Notes: generated from the sequence alone by a model not told the origin. Counted from the stretch's first letter, positions 37,995 through 47,901 are shown. The stretch: 64,000 nucleotides of DNA from Legionella fallonii LLAP-10 (GCF_000953135.1 NZ_LN614827.1:3422501-3486500), one strand, 5' to 3'. A program made the numbers and translations.

Positions 37995-38528
37995 ATGACA
38001 GCCAATAGTTTACGACAAAAAGGAATGACCTTACTCGAGGTATTAGTTACCTTGGTCATATTGGCCATTGGGCTTCTTGGTCTAGCAAGTATGCTCATGT
38101 ACTCCAATAAAGCCAATAACTCCAGTTATGCGAAACAACAGGCAGTACAGTGTGCCTATGATATTTTCGACCGCATTCGTGCTAATTATCAATCAGCCAT
38201 TAATGGTAGCTATAACATCAGCAATATAGGGAGTAATGGTTTACCCGCTACAGTGTCTACTCCATCGACCTTATGCAATGTTTCAGCTTGTACTCCAACA
38301 CAAATGGCAACTTATGATACTTGGTATTGGCTCACTAAGGATGTTGCTAAACTACCTAATGGCAGTGGCTCTATTACCTCAGCACTTTCTGGCGCCACAG
38401 GGAATACAGTAATCACAGTAACCATCCAATGGGATGATAGTCAGGCACAAGCAAATTTGGGAGCAAGTAGTACGGTCTCAAGCAATAATGCCAACTTTGT
38501 TCAACTCAGTATTCAGAGCCAATTATGA
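37995..38528 (+). CDS. pilV: Type IV pilus minor pilin PilV
   Basis: A 177-aa prepilin with a normal short leader (MTANSLRQKG) and the cut-site helix MTLLEVLVTLVILAIGLLG. The following SNKANNSSYAKQQAVQCAYDI and RIRAN segments are the usual PilV features. GGAGATGA upstream is a good ribosome-binding site. PilV joins PilW, PilX and FimT in the tip complex that starts pilus growth. The stop overlaps the pilW start (ATGA). Confidence 0.88.
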   Translation: MTANSLRQKGMTLLEVLVTLVILAIGLLGLASMLMYSNKANNSSYAKQQAVQCAYDIFDRIRANYQSAINGSYNISNIGSNGLPATVSTPSTLCNVSACTPTQMATYDTWYWLTKDVAKLPNGSGSITSALSGATGNTVITVTIQWDDSQAQANLGASSTVSSNNANFVQLSIQSQL

Positions 38529-39703
38529 ACAATATTAGACCTTATTTACCAGTCACTATAACAAAAACCATGCGAAAAGATACAGGGCCAAAAACAATAT
38601 CTGATGATTCACGTGTTACCCTAATAAAAAGGGGTTCAACTGCATTGCTCAAAGTACAACAAGGCTTTTCTATGGTGGAACTAATGGTAGCTGTCCTAAT
38701 TAGCCTTCTTATCACCTATGCGGTTTTAAAAATTTATCTAGTCCAATCCCAGCTCTATAAAACCTCTACCTCCCAAGACGTTATCCAAAGTACTGAAAAT
38801 GCCATTGTCAACCTGGTTACTCCGGTTATCCGCTCTACTGGTTTTACGGGGTGTGGTACTGTTATTTCAGCAATTTCTAATTTAAATGCAGGAGGACCAA
38901 GCCCAATAGCAACAATTAACACTAATCCCATAATGCTTATGGGGTATAGCGGCTCAGGAACATCATATACAATAACTCAGGACAATCGAGCCAATGATAG
39001 TAGTGCCGGTGATTGGAGCCCCTCTCTAGAACCAACGCTTGTAGGTAACATAGAAAAGGGCAATGACGTTATTATTGTTTTTGGTTCAGCCCCGGGAAGC
39101 TACCCTACCGGGGTCACAACCATAGATCCCACCAGCAGTTCTTTGACAGTAGAAACGACAGCTGGAACTTCTATCACCAGTGGGCAATTTGCTGCCGTTT
39201 CTGACTGTGGCAAGACAGTCATTTTTCAAATTACTGGTGTGTCAGGAAACACTATTTCTCATGCTTCTGGAACAGGGATTTTAGCAAATGCCAGTAGCGA
39301 TTTAACGGAAAATTTTTCTACTGGTTCACAATTTATTCAATTACAACAAACTGCTTTTTTTGTAGGACAAGGACAAGGCGGGCAAAGCTCATTAATGCGC
39401 GCCATCTTAGTTGGTAATACCTGGAATATCCAGCCTATAGTGCCAGGTGTTGAGTTCATGCAAGTAGAATATGGCATAGGAAGCAATGGGATTATTACTC
39501 AATATGTCCCTGCAAGCTCAGTTACAGACTGGGCGCAAGTTTATGCAGTAAGGATGGGTTTTTTAATTGAGGGACAAGTAGGTTCCGGAACACTTGGTGC
39601 CCAAAAATTCACGGTATTAGATACCACAGTAACCGTACCAGCAGACAACCGAATTCGCCATGTATTTGAAATTACTATCAATTTGAGAAATGCCCTATCA
39701 TGA
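38525..39703 (+). CDS. pilW: Type IV pilus minor pilin PilW
   Basis: A 392-aa minor pilin with the cut site QQG^FSMVELMVAVLISLLITYAVL. From the ATG that overlaps the pilV stop the leader would be 47 residues. A TTG at about 38645, 10 bp after AAGGGG, would give a standard seven-residue leader (start LKVQQG); the start is therefore uncertain. The long globular part has the PilW pattern (TENAIVNLVTPVIRSTGFTGCG, then a C-terminal RIRHVFEITINLRN). It acts in the tip complex. It overlaps pilX by 4 bp. Confidence 0.85.
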   Translation: MNNIRPYLPVTITKTMRKDTGPKTISDDSRVTLIKRGSTALLKVQQGFSMVELMVAVLISLLITYAVLKIYLVQSQLYKTSTSQDVIQSTENAIVNLVTPVIRSTGFTGCGTVISAISNLNAGGPSPIATINTNPIMLMGYSGSGTSYTITQDNRANDSSAGDWSPSLEPTLVGNIEKGNDVIIVFGSAPGSYPTGVTTIDPTSSSLTVETTAGTSITSGQFAAVSDCGKTVIFQITGVSGNTISHASGTGILANASSDLTENFSTGSQFIQLQQTAFFVGQGQGGQSSLMRAILVGNTWNIQPIVPGVEFMQVEYGIGSNGIITQYVPASSVTDWAQVYAVRMGFLIEGQVGSGTLGAQKFTVLDTTVTVPADNRIRHVFEITINLRNALS

Positions 39704-40230
39704 AACAACCATCCTCAATAAATATCGGTCAAAGCATGGCCAACTCAACCAAACAACAAGGCTATGTATTATTGATCACTCTTGTTTTAATGATTATGCT
39801 CACTGTTCTTGCTTTAACGCAGGTCGCCTCCAATACCAACCAGACACGCGTAGCATCTAATGCAACGGATTCTGAAATTACTTTTGAAAAAACTGAAGGA
39901 GCAGTGAATCAAGCAATTAATAACTTAAATAATGGCACCTATACTGCAGCTAGTTTTCTTAATAACAGTAATGGTCTGTATGTATTTGATCCCAACTCCC
40001 CTCCCTTATGGACTACTATTAATTGGTCAAGTAGTGCAGTCATTAATAGTTTTCAGGGAAACACAGGATCACAAGCAGCTTATTTTATTGAAAAATTACC
40101 GTCAGTTTGTCTACCAGGACAAAACTGTAGAACGCAAACTAATAATTTATATAGGATCACCGCCCGTGCTGTAGGAGCAAGCGGGAGTTCTGCAGTAATA
40201 ATACAAACGACGTTACAAGTTCAACAATAG
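39700..40230 (+). CDS. pilX: Type IV pilus minor pilin PilX
   Basis: A 176-aa PilX. The N-terminal QQG^YVLLITLVLMIMLTVLALTQ is the PilX variant lacking the usual Phe1-Thr2-Leu3. Met13 (MANSTKQQG) would give a nine-residue leader, more typical than the 21 residues from the first ATG, although the first ATG overlaps the pilW stop. The globular part carries a Cys pair (VCLPGQNC). Member of the minor-pilin tip complex with PilY1. Confidence 0.83.
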   Translation: MKQPSSINIGQSMANSTKQQGYVLLITLVLMIMLTVLALTQVASNTNQTRVASNATDSEITFEKTEGAVNQAINNLNNGTYTAASFLNNSNGLYVFDPNSPPLWTTINWSSSAVINSFQGNTGSQAAYFIEKLPSVCLPGQNCRTQTNNLYRITARAVGASGSSAVIIQTTLQVQQ

Positions 40231-40242
40231 GTCAATGAGATT

Positions 40243-43200
40243 ATGGACGCATTAAGAACAAAGAAGTATGGAAAGGAATCTAATAGAAGAGTCCCCAAGC
40301 TCCTCTTAACCATATTCCTATCGCAAGTAAGTAGCGCAGGCTCCGTGCCCTCCCTGGTTATTCCTCAAGTATCGTTGATCATGTCCAGCCCCATTCATCC
40401 TCAAGTACTTATCTTAATTGGCAACTCTCAATCGATGGATGGAACATTAAGTGGCGCGATAATGACTGGCTCAGGTTCTCTTGCTTCAAGCTTAAGCTCC
40501 TTAAATAATTCGAGCTCTCCAGTTAACTATACAGTGCCCGCGGGTTTTACTCCCCCTGTTCAAGCAGCAAACAGTAGTGGACTAGCGCCCTATACCGTAA
40601 CACAAAGTGGCCATTTGGTAGATAATGGCCCAAGCCGACTCAATGTGGCAAAAGCAGGGGTTAAGGCGATTATTCAGGCTTATATGCAATCCACTGATTT
40701 TTCTTTGGCTACTTACAGCACCAGTGGTGCCTCAACTTATAATACCTGGGTGTACTATATGTCCCCTCAAACCAGTAATTTTGTTTTCACCAATACTCAA
40801 GTTACGGGAAATAGATATATTGCGAATCCCTGCTATAACTACAGCTCTGATTCCTCGACAATTTCCAGTAATTGCTCCTCCATTGGTAGCTTTTTTGGTT
40901 CTACACTAGTGTCTTCGAGCTTGTATATGCAAATTGGAGAGTCCAGTGACGACCCCAATATAAATGACGTACTTTATGCCGGTAGTGGATTTCCTGGGAT
41001 ATTCTTGACTTATAGTGGTCCCTCACCGGCTAGTCCCTACCCACCCAATTTCTCATTAAGTAATTACAATAATGGCAGCGTATTAATAACTTACCAAAAA
41101 TCAGCACCCAACATTGGTAGCTTTGGTACCTCTCCTACTAATGCAGGTTTTGTGCCTTATTCACCTCAGGTCATCTATGCACAGCGTGGTTTTGGTTATT
41201 ATGGCAGTCAAACTGCCAATACGGGTACTATTCTAGTTCCTATGACCACTGCAGGTACTAATCCAACCACAACTAGCGTCACCAATGCCATCAATGCTTT
41301 TTTGCCCTATCTGTTGCCTGAAACAAATTCCTCAACCACAACTGAAATAAAAGATATAGCAACACAATCACCTATTGCAGGATTATTAGCGAAAGCTAAT
41401 AGTTATCTTACCGCTCTTGGTACCACTAGCGGGAACGGATGCCCACAAAAAAAATACGTTATTTTGATTTCTGATGGTTTGCCAACCGAAGATCTTAGTG
41501 GAAATTTATGGCCACCATTGGGAAGTGCAGCGGCTATTGGTTACGGTGTTAGTGCAACATTTAACGCGGATGGCTCATTAAAATCGACGAATGATCAGGC
41601 ATTAACGAATACTATAAATAATATAAAAACTTTAAATGCTAATGGCATTTTAACCTATGTTATCGGGCTGGGGGCCGGCGTTAATCCAACAATCAATCCT
41701 CAAGCAGCAGCAACACTAACAGCTATGGCCGTTGCAGGTGGTACCAATAATTATTATCCCGCTACTGATCCGACTTCATTAGTTAATGATCTCAATAATA
41801 TTATGGTTTCTATCCAAAATGGTTCATTTACTACTTCTGCAGCCTCAGTCAGCTCTACTCAACTAAGTAATGGAGCAGTGGAATATGTTACTAGCTTTGT
41901 GTCTAATGATACTCCTTACCAAGATTGGACAGGTAATTTACAAGCGATCTCCCTAAACTCCACTACAGGATTCCCCACAGGTACTATAATTTGGGCAGCA
42001 CAAGGACTACTTGATACTTTAGTTGCTGGAACGGGATGGTCAGCTACTCGATTGATAGCGACATGGAATCCATCAACTAGTGCTGGAGTTCCTTTTGAAT
42101 GGGCCAATATATCTACTGCCCAACAAAGCCAATTGCAGCCTTCAGATACACTAGGACAAAGCAGATTACAGTACCTTCGAGGTAATACAGCATTAGAAAT
42201 ACGAAATGGGGGAACATTTCGCAATCGTTCTCATATTTTGGGGGATATCATAGACAGTCAAGTTGTATACGTTGGCCCCCCCGAAGGTGCGATTCAAGCC
42301 TCCAGTTATACTTCTTTTGTTAGTTCACAAAAAAATCGTCAACCTATGCTCTATGTTGGAGCTAATGATGGCATGCTGCATGCGTTTAATGCCTCTACAG
42401 GAAAAGAACTCTTTGCCTTTATTCCTAATGCTGTATTTTCTAACCTCCATAATCTGACGGCATCACTTTATAACCAAAGCCATCTATTTTTTGTCGATGG
42501 CTCACCGCAAAGTGGAGACGTACAATTTGCCGATAGTAGCTGGCATACTATTGTCGTCAGTGGTGAAAATGCTGGAGGCAATAGTATCTTTGCGTTGGAT
42601 GTAACCAACCCAATCAGTATTAACTCAGAGACACTTTTAGCTCAATCCGTCCTTTGGGAATTTACTGATAGCGATCTGGGCCTGACATACAGCCCGCCCC
42701 AAATTGCTGAAATTGGTTCATCTAGTTCTACACCGTTAACCTTTGCGGTATTTTTTGGTAATGGCTACAACAATCCGAACAATAATGCCGTGTTGTATGC
42801 GGTCAATCCGCAGACTGGTGCGCTCTTGACCAAAATTAACCTATGCACCGCGGTGCCCAGTGCCTGCAATGCTAATGCCCCTCAAGGACTCTCCTCTGTC
42901 ACTGTAGCAAACAGCAATGGTCTACAAGGAGTGCCAATTACTGTGGTCTATGCAGGAGATCTACAGGGAAATTTATGGGCTATTGATGTCACTGACCCAA
43001 GCCCAGCCAATTGGACTACTCGATTACTATTTCAAGCAAAAGACTCTGGTGGTAATGCCCAACCAATCACAACAACGCCTGTGGTAACCTTAAACCCTAA
43101 CTATCCCCGCCGCCAAGGTCTATTCATCATGTTTGGTACTGGTCAACTACTTACAGCCTCCGATCTGCTCAATACTCAAACTCAAAGCATTTATGGAGTG

Positions 43201-43746
43201 TGGGATAAACCATCCGCCAACACAACCTTTACTCGCTCTAACCTACAACAGCAAACATTAAGCCAAGTCAGCCCAGCGCAATCAGGCCTCTCACAAACCA
43301 TATTGACCGTAACGAGCAATACGATTAATTGGCTAAGTCAGGACGGATGGTTTGTCGATCTACCCAGCGCAGGGCAAAGAACTATAACCAATCCAGCACT
43401 TCTTAACGGAGCATTTATTGCAACACTGAATACCCCTCCTTTAACGGCCTGCGGCAGCGCATTTAGTTCGATGCTCTTAGAACTCAATTACAAAACTGGT
43501 GGCGCGTTTTCGAACGCACAATTGGACGTTGCCGGCAATGGTAATTTAAATAACCAACCCAAATTTAATGGTAGTTATGCCGTAGGAATAGGATTATCAA
43601 ACAGTTATGCCAACGCACCAACATTAATAGGAACGAATAAAAATGGTAATTCTGTCATTCTAATTACTCAGTCCAACGGAACGCAATCGTCCGTCATTAA
43701 TCCTAACAATACACCACGAAAAATAGGATGGTGGCAACTGCAATAA
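40243..43746 (+). CDS. pilY1: Type IV pilus tip adhesin PilY1
   Basis: A 1167-aa secreted protein. The N-terminal part has a signal-like stretch (KLLLTIFLSQVSSAG) and a von Willebrand A domain: LILIGNSQSMDG at the MIDAS position, followed by KKYVILISDGLPTED. The canonical MIDAS Asp is Asn here. The C-terminal half is the PilY1 beta-propeller (RQPMLYVGANDGMLHAFNA, SWHTIVVSGENAGG, FFGNGYNNPN, GDLQGNLWAIDVTDP). PilY1 caps the pilus, binds host cells and, in L. pneumophila, affects motility and infection. It starts 12 bp after pilX and its stop is 11 bp before pilE. Confidence 0.92.
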   Translation: MDALRTKKYGKESNRRVPKLLLTIFLSQVSSAGSVPSLVIPQVSLIMSSPIHPQVLILIGNSQSMDGTLSGAIMTGSGSLASSLSSLNNSSSPVNYTVPAGFTPPVQAANSSGLAPYTVTQSGHLVDNGPSRLNVAKAGVKAIIQAYMQSTDFSLATYSTSGASTYNTWVYYMSPQTSNFVFTNTQVTGNRYIANPCYNYSSDSSTISSNCSSIGSFFGSTLVSSSLYMQIGESSDDPNINDVLYAGSGFPGIFLTYSGPSPASPYPPNFSLSNYNNGSVLITYQKSAPNIGSFGTSPTNAGFVPYSPQVIYAQRGFGYYGSQTANTGTILVPMTTAGTNPTTTSVTNAINAFLPYLLPETNSSTTTEIKDIATQSPIAGLLAKANSYLTALGTTSGNGCPQKKYVILISDGLPTEDLSGNLWPPLGSAAAIGYGVSATFNADGSLKSTNDQALTNTINNIKTLNANGILTYVIGLGAGVNPTINPQAAATLTAMAVAGGTNNYYPATDPTSLVNDLNNIMVSIQNGSFTTSAASVSSTQLSNGAVEYVTSFVSNDTPYQDWTGNLQAISLNSTTGFPTGTIIWAAQGLLDTLVAGTGWSATRLIATWNPSTSAGVPFEWANISTAQQSQLQPSDTLGQSRLQYLRGNTALEIRNGGTFRNRSHILGDIIDSQVVYVGPPEGAIQASSYTSFVSSQKNRQPMLYVGANDGMLHAFNASTGKELFAFIPNAVFSNLHNLTASLYNQSHLFFVDGSPQSGDVQFADSSWHTIVVSGENAGGNSIFALDVTNPISINSETLLAQSVLWEFTDSDLGLTYSPPQIAEIGSSSSTPLTFAVFFGNGYNNPNNNAVLYAVNPQTGALLTKINLCTAVPSACNANAPQGLSSVTVANSNGLQGVPITVVYAGDLQGNLWAIDVTDPSPANWTTRLLFQAKDSGGNAQPITTTPVVTLNPNYPRRQGLFIMFGTGQLLTASDLLNTQTQSIYGVWDKPSANTTFTRSNLQQQTLSQVSPAQSGLSQTILTVTSNTINWLSQDGWFVDLPSAGQRTITNPALLNGAFIATLNTPPLTACGSAFSSMLLELNYKTGGAFSNAQLDVAGNGNLNNQPKFNGSYAVGIGLSNSYANAPTLIGTNKNGNSVILITQSNGTQSSVINPNNTPRKIGWWQLQ

Positions 43747-43757
43747 AGGTAAATGAA

Positions 43758-44387
43758 ATGAATAATGAATGCCCTAAATTTAGAAAAAACGATATGATTA
43801 AAGAAAAATTTAATAGCCTCAAGCAGAAGTCTATTAGACTTCTTCGAATACTCGCTAAAGGGGATGAATTGCGAGAAGAGACGGCGTGCGGAACCGAAGT
43901 ATGCGTGCAAGTACATGAGGATTCGAGCACTGGAGCGGCGAAGCAATTCACCCCCTCAGTAGAGTTTACGAAGAGATCTATCCAAGGATTTACCCTGGTA
44001 GAACTCCTCATCACCCTGATAATAGTGGGAATACTCGTAACTATAGCGTACCCATCCTATAAGGCTTATCTGATGAAATCGCGCCGTTCGGATGCATTAC
44101 AAACGCTGACGCAGGATCAACTTATTCTAGAGCGTTGTTATTCAACTAATTTTTCGTATAGTACAGCATGCGGCGCGCTTCCTGCTTTTCCTCAAACATC
44201 AACACAAGGATTTTACAGCATTACTATTTCAAACTTAGGAACATCAACGTATACCTTAACGGCAACACCTATTGGTTCTCAAGCTCAAGATACAACATGT
44301 GCCAACATCAGTGTAAATCAAGCCAATGCTCGAACGGCTAATAACTCGTCTAATACATCACAATCCATCTGCTGGAATCCGACATAA
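43758..44387 (+). CDS. pilE: Type IV pilin PilE with repeat-derived leader
   Basis: A prepilin with the cut site IQG^FTLVELLITLIIVGILVTIAYP, then a short globular domain with the PilE pattern KAYLMKSRRSDA and Cys pairs (RCYSTNFSYSTACG, TTCA, SICW). The start at 43758 follows AAAGGTAA. The leader is about 76 residues, far longer than usual, because a 146-bp inverted-repeat element (43835-43980) sits in frame between the MIKEKFNSLKQK-type leader and Gly-Phe-Thr-Leu. Whether prepilin peptidase handles this leader is unknown; removal of 156 bp would restore an ordinary leader. It ends the minor-pilin operon. Confidence 0.83.
   Translation: MNNECPKFRKNDMIKEKFNSLKQKSIRLLRILAKGDELREETACGTEVCVQVHEDSSTGAAKQFTPSVEFTKRSIQGFTLVELLITLIIVGILVTIAYPSYKAYLMKSRRSDALQTLTQDQLILERCYSTNFSYSTACGALPAFPQTSTQGFYSITISNLGTSTYTLTATPIGSQAQDTTCANISVNQANARTANNSSNTSQSICWNPT
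43835..43980. repeat. 146-bp inverted-repeat element, copy B, inside pilE
   Basis: Left end TAGACTTCTTCGAATACTC and right end GAGTTTACGAAGAGATCTA are imperfect inverted copies (4 mismatches in 19). The interior matches copy A at 27187-27323 in GAACCG and ACATGAGGATTCGAG. The 5-base TCTAT occurs directly before the left end (43830-43834) and again at the right end (43977-43981), a possible target duplication. The whole insert relative to an ordinary pilin leader is 156 bp, 52 codons, and it leaves the reading frame open. Confidence 0.75.
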
Positions 44388-44514
44388 AAGATGATTGTAA
44401 GGCAAGTCGAGCAATTGGTTGCCTGACCTACGATTGAATTGTTTGTTCGTCTTGCTTAAAAGGGAAATTTCCATTACATTGCCCGGTAAATGGAAAGTCC
44501 AACTACTTAATAAA

Positions 44515-46728
44515 ATGGAAATTTTTTGCTTTTTCCTTGGCATACTCTATGTCTATACCTCTAATCTTTTTTTACCCCTTGGGGTTGTCGCACTGTTCTT
44601 TATTACCCCACGATATCCAATCATCCTGTTATTTATTATGGGACTGCTGATCGCCTGGCTTCATCAGTGGCTCACGTTACCTAAAGGTATGCCTGATGCT
44701 CCTGTTATCTCTCAAGCTCTTTTACAAGGAACCATTGCTTCTATCCCGGTAAAAAACATCAATAAAACTCAATTTTTATTCTCTATTGACAAGGTTAATG
44801 GCGCGCCCGCCCAAGGATTAGTGCAATTAAATTGGTACAATAAAACACCATCATTACATGCAAGACAGCATTGGCAGTTTACTGCAAAGATAAAAAAGCC
44901 ACGTAATTTTCTCAACCCTGGTAGTTATGATTATGTTAACTCACTGAAAAAACGACACATTTATTGGACCGGCTATATTAAATCTAAAAATAACAAATTA
45001 ATACCTCAACCTCATTCTTCATGGACTTGGCTATCGCTGCGTGAACATTTAGGACAGGCATTAACAAAACTAGCTCCAGATCAACAGACAGCAGGAGTTG
45101 TAGAAGCCCTCACATTAAATCTCACCACACACATCAGCCAAGAAGATTGGAGCTTATTCAGACGCACAGGGACAACTCACTTATTTGGTATTTCAGGGGA
45201 ACATATAGCCCTAATTTCGGGACTTTGTATGCTGATTGTCCGATGGTTATGGACAAGAAGCATTCGCTGTTGTTTATGTATACCGGCCATTACTATAGCC
45301 AGCATTGGTGGTTTCATTGTTGCTGTTTGTTATGCTTTTTTAGCTGGCTTTGAGCCACCAGTACAAAGAGCATTAATCGGGAATTTTTTTTATACCGTTT
45401 ACTGTTTAGGAAAACAACGTTATACGCCCTGGCAAATTTGGCGCTATGCCCTCTTCGGCGTCTTGTGCCTTGAACCTCATGCTGTTTTTATGCAAGGATT
45501 TTATTTTTCTTTTCTGGCTGTAGCTTGTTTATTCTTGACGCAACAACGCTGGCGCCTCAAAGGTTATAAAGGAACACTAGCCTTACAACTCAGCTGCCTA
45601 ATAGGCTTAATGCCTTTAACGCTGTATTGGTTCTCCTATGGCTCTATCAATGGATTTATTGCCAATTTATTCGCTATTCCTTTAGTTGGTTTATTGATAG
45701 TGCCTCTATCATTAATCACTATGTTAGTCAGTTCTTTTGATTGGGCTTGGTTCTTAATGAAACCGCTTTCTTGGTCAATTGCTTTATTATTCAAAGGATT
45801 AACTTGGGTTGAGTATTTAGATGCTATTAACATCACCTGGTCTATTCATCAGATTGCCTTTGTACTCTCGCTAATGGGAGCTTTGCTCTTATGGATTTTA
45901 TTACCAGTAAGACCGTTCAAATACCTAGCACTACTTTGGCTTATTATCCCTTTATTTCCAGCCCATCGTGTAATCCAGAAAGGAGAAGCAGTAATACAAA
46001 TACTAGATGTTGGACAAGGCTTGGCCGTCGCTATTCAGACACAAAATCACACACTACTCTACGATACAGGCGATCAATTTTTTCAAGGAAGTGATCTAGG
46101 AGCTATGGTCATTTTACCTTTTTATCAGGCGATAGGAGTAAAAAAAATAGATAAAATTGTGATTAGTCATCCAGATAAAGATCATAGGGGAGGGTTAAAA
46201 TCAATTGAAACAGGGATCTCTGTGGACGAGTTATTAGTGAATAATACCCATTATTACGATCACGGCATGACTTGTCATGATTACCCGGGATGGCAATGGG
46301 ATGAAATTTCTTTTCATTTTTTTCCCATACACCAATCTTTTCGGGATAAAAATAATAATTCCTGTATCTTACAAATCAGCAATGCAGCAGGAGGTATTTT
46401 ATTCACTGGAGATATAGAGCAAATGGGAGAAGATTATTTGGTAAGAACCTATGGAAACCAATTAAATTCACAAGTATTGATCGTTCCTCACCATGGCAGC
46501 AAAACCTCCTCTTCTTATCGCTTTTTGCTTGAGGTAGCTCCTCGCTATGCCATTGCTTCGTTGGGCTTTGATAATCGTTTTCACTTCCCCCACGCCCAGA
46601 CTCTTACCCGTATGAACTCCTTAAATATCCCTTTTATTCGAACGGATGAATGTGGCATGGTAGACATCACTCTTCCTGCCACAGGGACAATAAAAAAACC
46701 TAAGTGTTATAATGGACTCAATTTTTAA
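44515..46728 (+). CDS. comEC: DNA uptake channel ComEC/Rec2
   Basis: A 737-aa inner-membrane protein that brings single-stranded DNA into the cell during natural transformation. The N-terminal DUF4131-like helices and OB-like loop are followed by the competence domain (TGTTHLFGISGEHIALISGL, with a Gly-Glu-His core) and a C-terminal metallo-beta-lactamase domain (IQILDVGQGLAVAIQT, VISHPDKDHRGG, VLIVPHHGSKTS). The start is taken as MEIFCFFLGILYVY; the frame is open back to a TTG at 44419, and no clear ribosome-binding site decides. Its place next to the pilin operon is typical of competence clusters. Confidence 0.92.
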   Translation: MEIFCFFLGILYVYTSNLFLPLGVVALFFITPRYPIILLFIMGLLIAWLHQWLTLPKGMPDAPVISQALLQGTIASIPVKNINKTQFLFSIDKVNGAPAQGLVQLNWYNKTPSLHARQHWQFTAKIKKPRNFLNPGSYDYVNSLKKRHIYWTGYIKSKNNKLIPQPHSSWTWLSLREHLGQALTKLAPDQQTAGVVEALTLNLTTHISQEDWSLFRRTGTTHLFGISGEHIALISGLCMLIVRWLWTRSIRCCLCIPAITIASIGGFIVAVCYAFLAGFEPPVQRALIGNFFYTVYCLGKQRYTPWQIWRYALFGVLCLEPHAVFMQGFYFSFLAVACLFLTQQRWRLKGYKGTLALQLSCLIGLMPLTLYWFSYGSINGFIANLFAIPLVGLLIVPLSLITMLVSSFDWAWFLMKPLSWSIALLFKGLTWVEYLDAINITWSIHQIAFVLSLMGALLLWILLPVRPFKYLALLWLIIPLFPAHRVIQKGEAVIQILDVGQGLAVAIQTQNHTLLYDTGDQFFQGSDLGAMVILPFYQAIGVKKIDKIVISHPDKDHRGGLKSIETGISVDELLVNNTHYYDHGMTCHDYPGWQWDEISFHFFPIHQSFRDKNNNSCILQISNAAGGILFTGDIEQMGEDYLVRTYGNQLNSQVLIVPHHGSKTSSSYRFLLEVAPRYAIASLGFDNRFHFPHAQTLTRMNSLNIPFIRTDECGMVDITLPATGTIKKPKCYNGLNF

Positions 46729-46826
46729 TGACACTCACTCTAAAAAATTCCATGCCTGAATTTCGGTCTCATTTTTTTTAAATTTCGCTATAGTACATTA
46801 TATGAACTTATTCTAAGAGATGCTCC

Positions 46827-47876
46827 ATGTTAACCGCAGCACAAAAAAAAGAGTATTACTCTGCCCTACTGGCTAAAGACAGTAGGTATGAAGGTATATT
46901 TTACGTCGGTGTAAAAACAACAGGAATATTTTGTCGCCCTAGTTGCCCCGCTAAAAAACCCAAATTTGAGAATTGTGAATTTTTTCAAACAGCACAAGAA
47001 GCTCTTCTTGCCTCATTCAGACCTTGTTTACGTTGTCGTCCTTTATCTCATCCTAATTACGTTTCTGAGCTAGTACGTACTTTAGTTGATGCGGTTGAAG
47101 TAAATCCTGAAAAAAGATGGAAAAATAGCGATTTTGAAAACCTATCAGTCGATGCATCCACCGCACGTAGGCAATTTAAAAAACGCTTTGGCATGACTTT
47201 TATCGAATATGCTAGAGCAAGAAGAATAGGAATGGCCATGAAACAAATACGCGACGGTGAAGGATTAATTTGGGCACAACTTAATGCGGGTTATGGCTCT
47301 AGTAGTGGGTTTAGAGATGCTTTTACCAAAATCATGGGAGCCCCTCCCTCGCATTTGTCTCAACAGCTGCAAGTGCTTAAAGCCTCATGGATAGACACGC
47401 CTTTAGGTCCCATGATCGCCATCGCGGATGAAAAAGCCCTATACCTTTTAGAATTTGTTGACAGAAAAGGCTTGGAACGCGAAGTAGAGCGATTAAGGAG
47501 CAAAACTAAATCAGCAATTATTCCTGGAAGCACACCGGCCATCGTTTCCATTGAAAAAGAGCTCCATGATTATTTCGCTGGCCATTTAAAAGAGTTTGTA
47601 ACCCCCGTACATTTTATAGGTAGCTCTTTCCAAAAAAGCGCATGGCAGCAATTGTTGCGCATCCCTTATGGTGAAACCAGAAGTTATTCTAAACAAGCAG
47701 AAACCTTAGGCAAACCAACAGCCTTTAGAGCGGTTGCTAATGCCAATGGAGCCAATCAATTCGCCATTATTGTTCCTTGTCATAGAATTATTAATCTTAA
47801 TGGTAAGCTTGGTGGTTATGGTGGCGGTATTGCCCGTAAAAAATGGCTTCTTGAACATGAAAGGCGACATAAATAA
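46827..47876 (+). CDS. ada: Ada: alkylation repair protein and AraC-type regulator
   Basis: A 349-aa fusion in the classical Ada order. Residues 1-80 are the zinc/methylphosphotriester domain (GIFCRPSCPAKKPKFENCEFF and FRPCLRCRP give the four Cys). Residues 85-175 are an AraC helix-turn-helix. Residues 185-349 are the O6-methylguanine methyltransferase with the acceptor Cys in IIVPCHRIIN and the PYGETRSYS and GGYGGG segments. Methylation of the N-terminal Cys turns it into an activator of alkylation-repair genes. It is a single gene; the start has TAAGAGATG upstream. Confidence 0.93.
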   Translation: MLTAAQKKEYYSALLAKDSRYEGIFYVGVKTTGIFCRPSCPAKKPKFENCEFFQTAQEALLASFRPCLRCRPLSHPNYVSELVRTLVDAVEVNPEKRWKNSDFENLSVDASTARRQFKKRFGMTFIEYARARRIGMAMKQIRDGEGLIWAQLNAGYGSSSGFRDAFTKIMGAPPSHLSQQLQVLKASWIDTPLGPMIAIADEKALYLLEFVDRKGLEREVERLRSKTKSAIIPGSTPAIVSIEKELHDYFAGHLKEFVTPVHFIGSSFQKSAWQQLLRIPYGETRSYSKQAETLGKPTAFRAVANANGANQFAIIVPCHRIINLNGKLGGYGGGIARKKWLLEHERRHK

Positions 47877-47901
47877 TAGAGCTCTTGCCGAACATTCTTA
47901 C

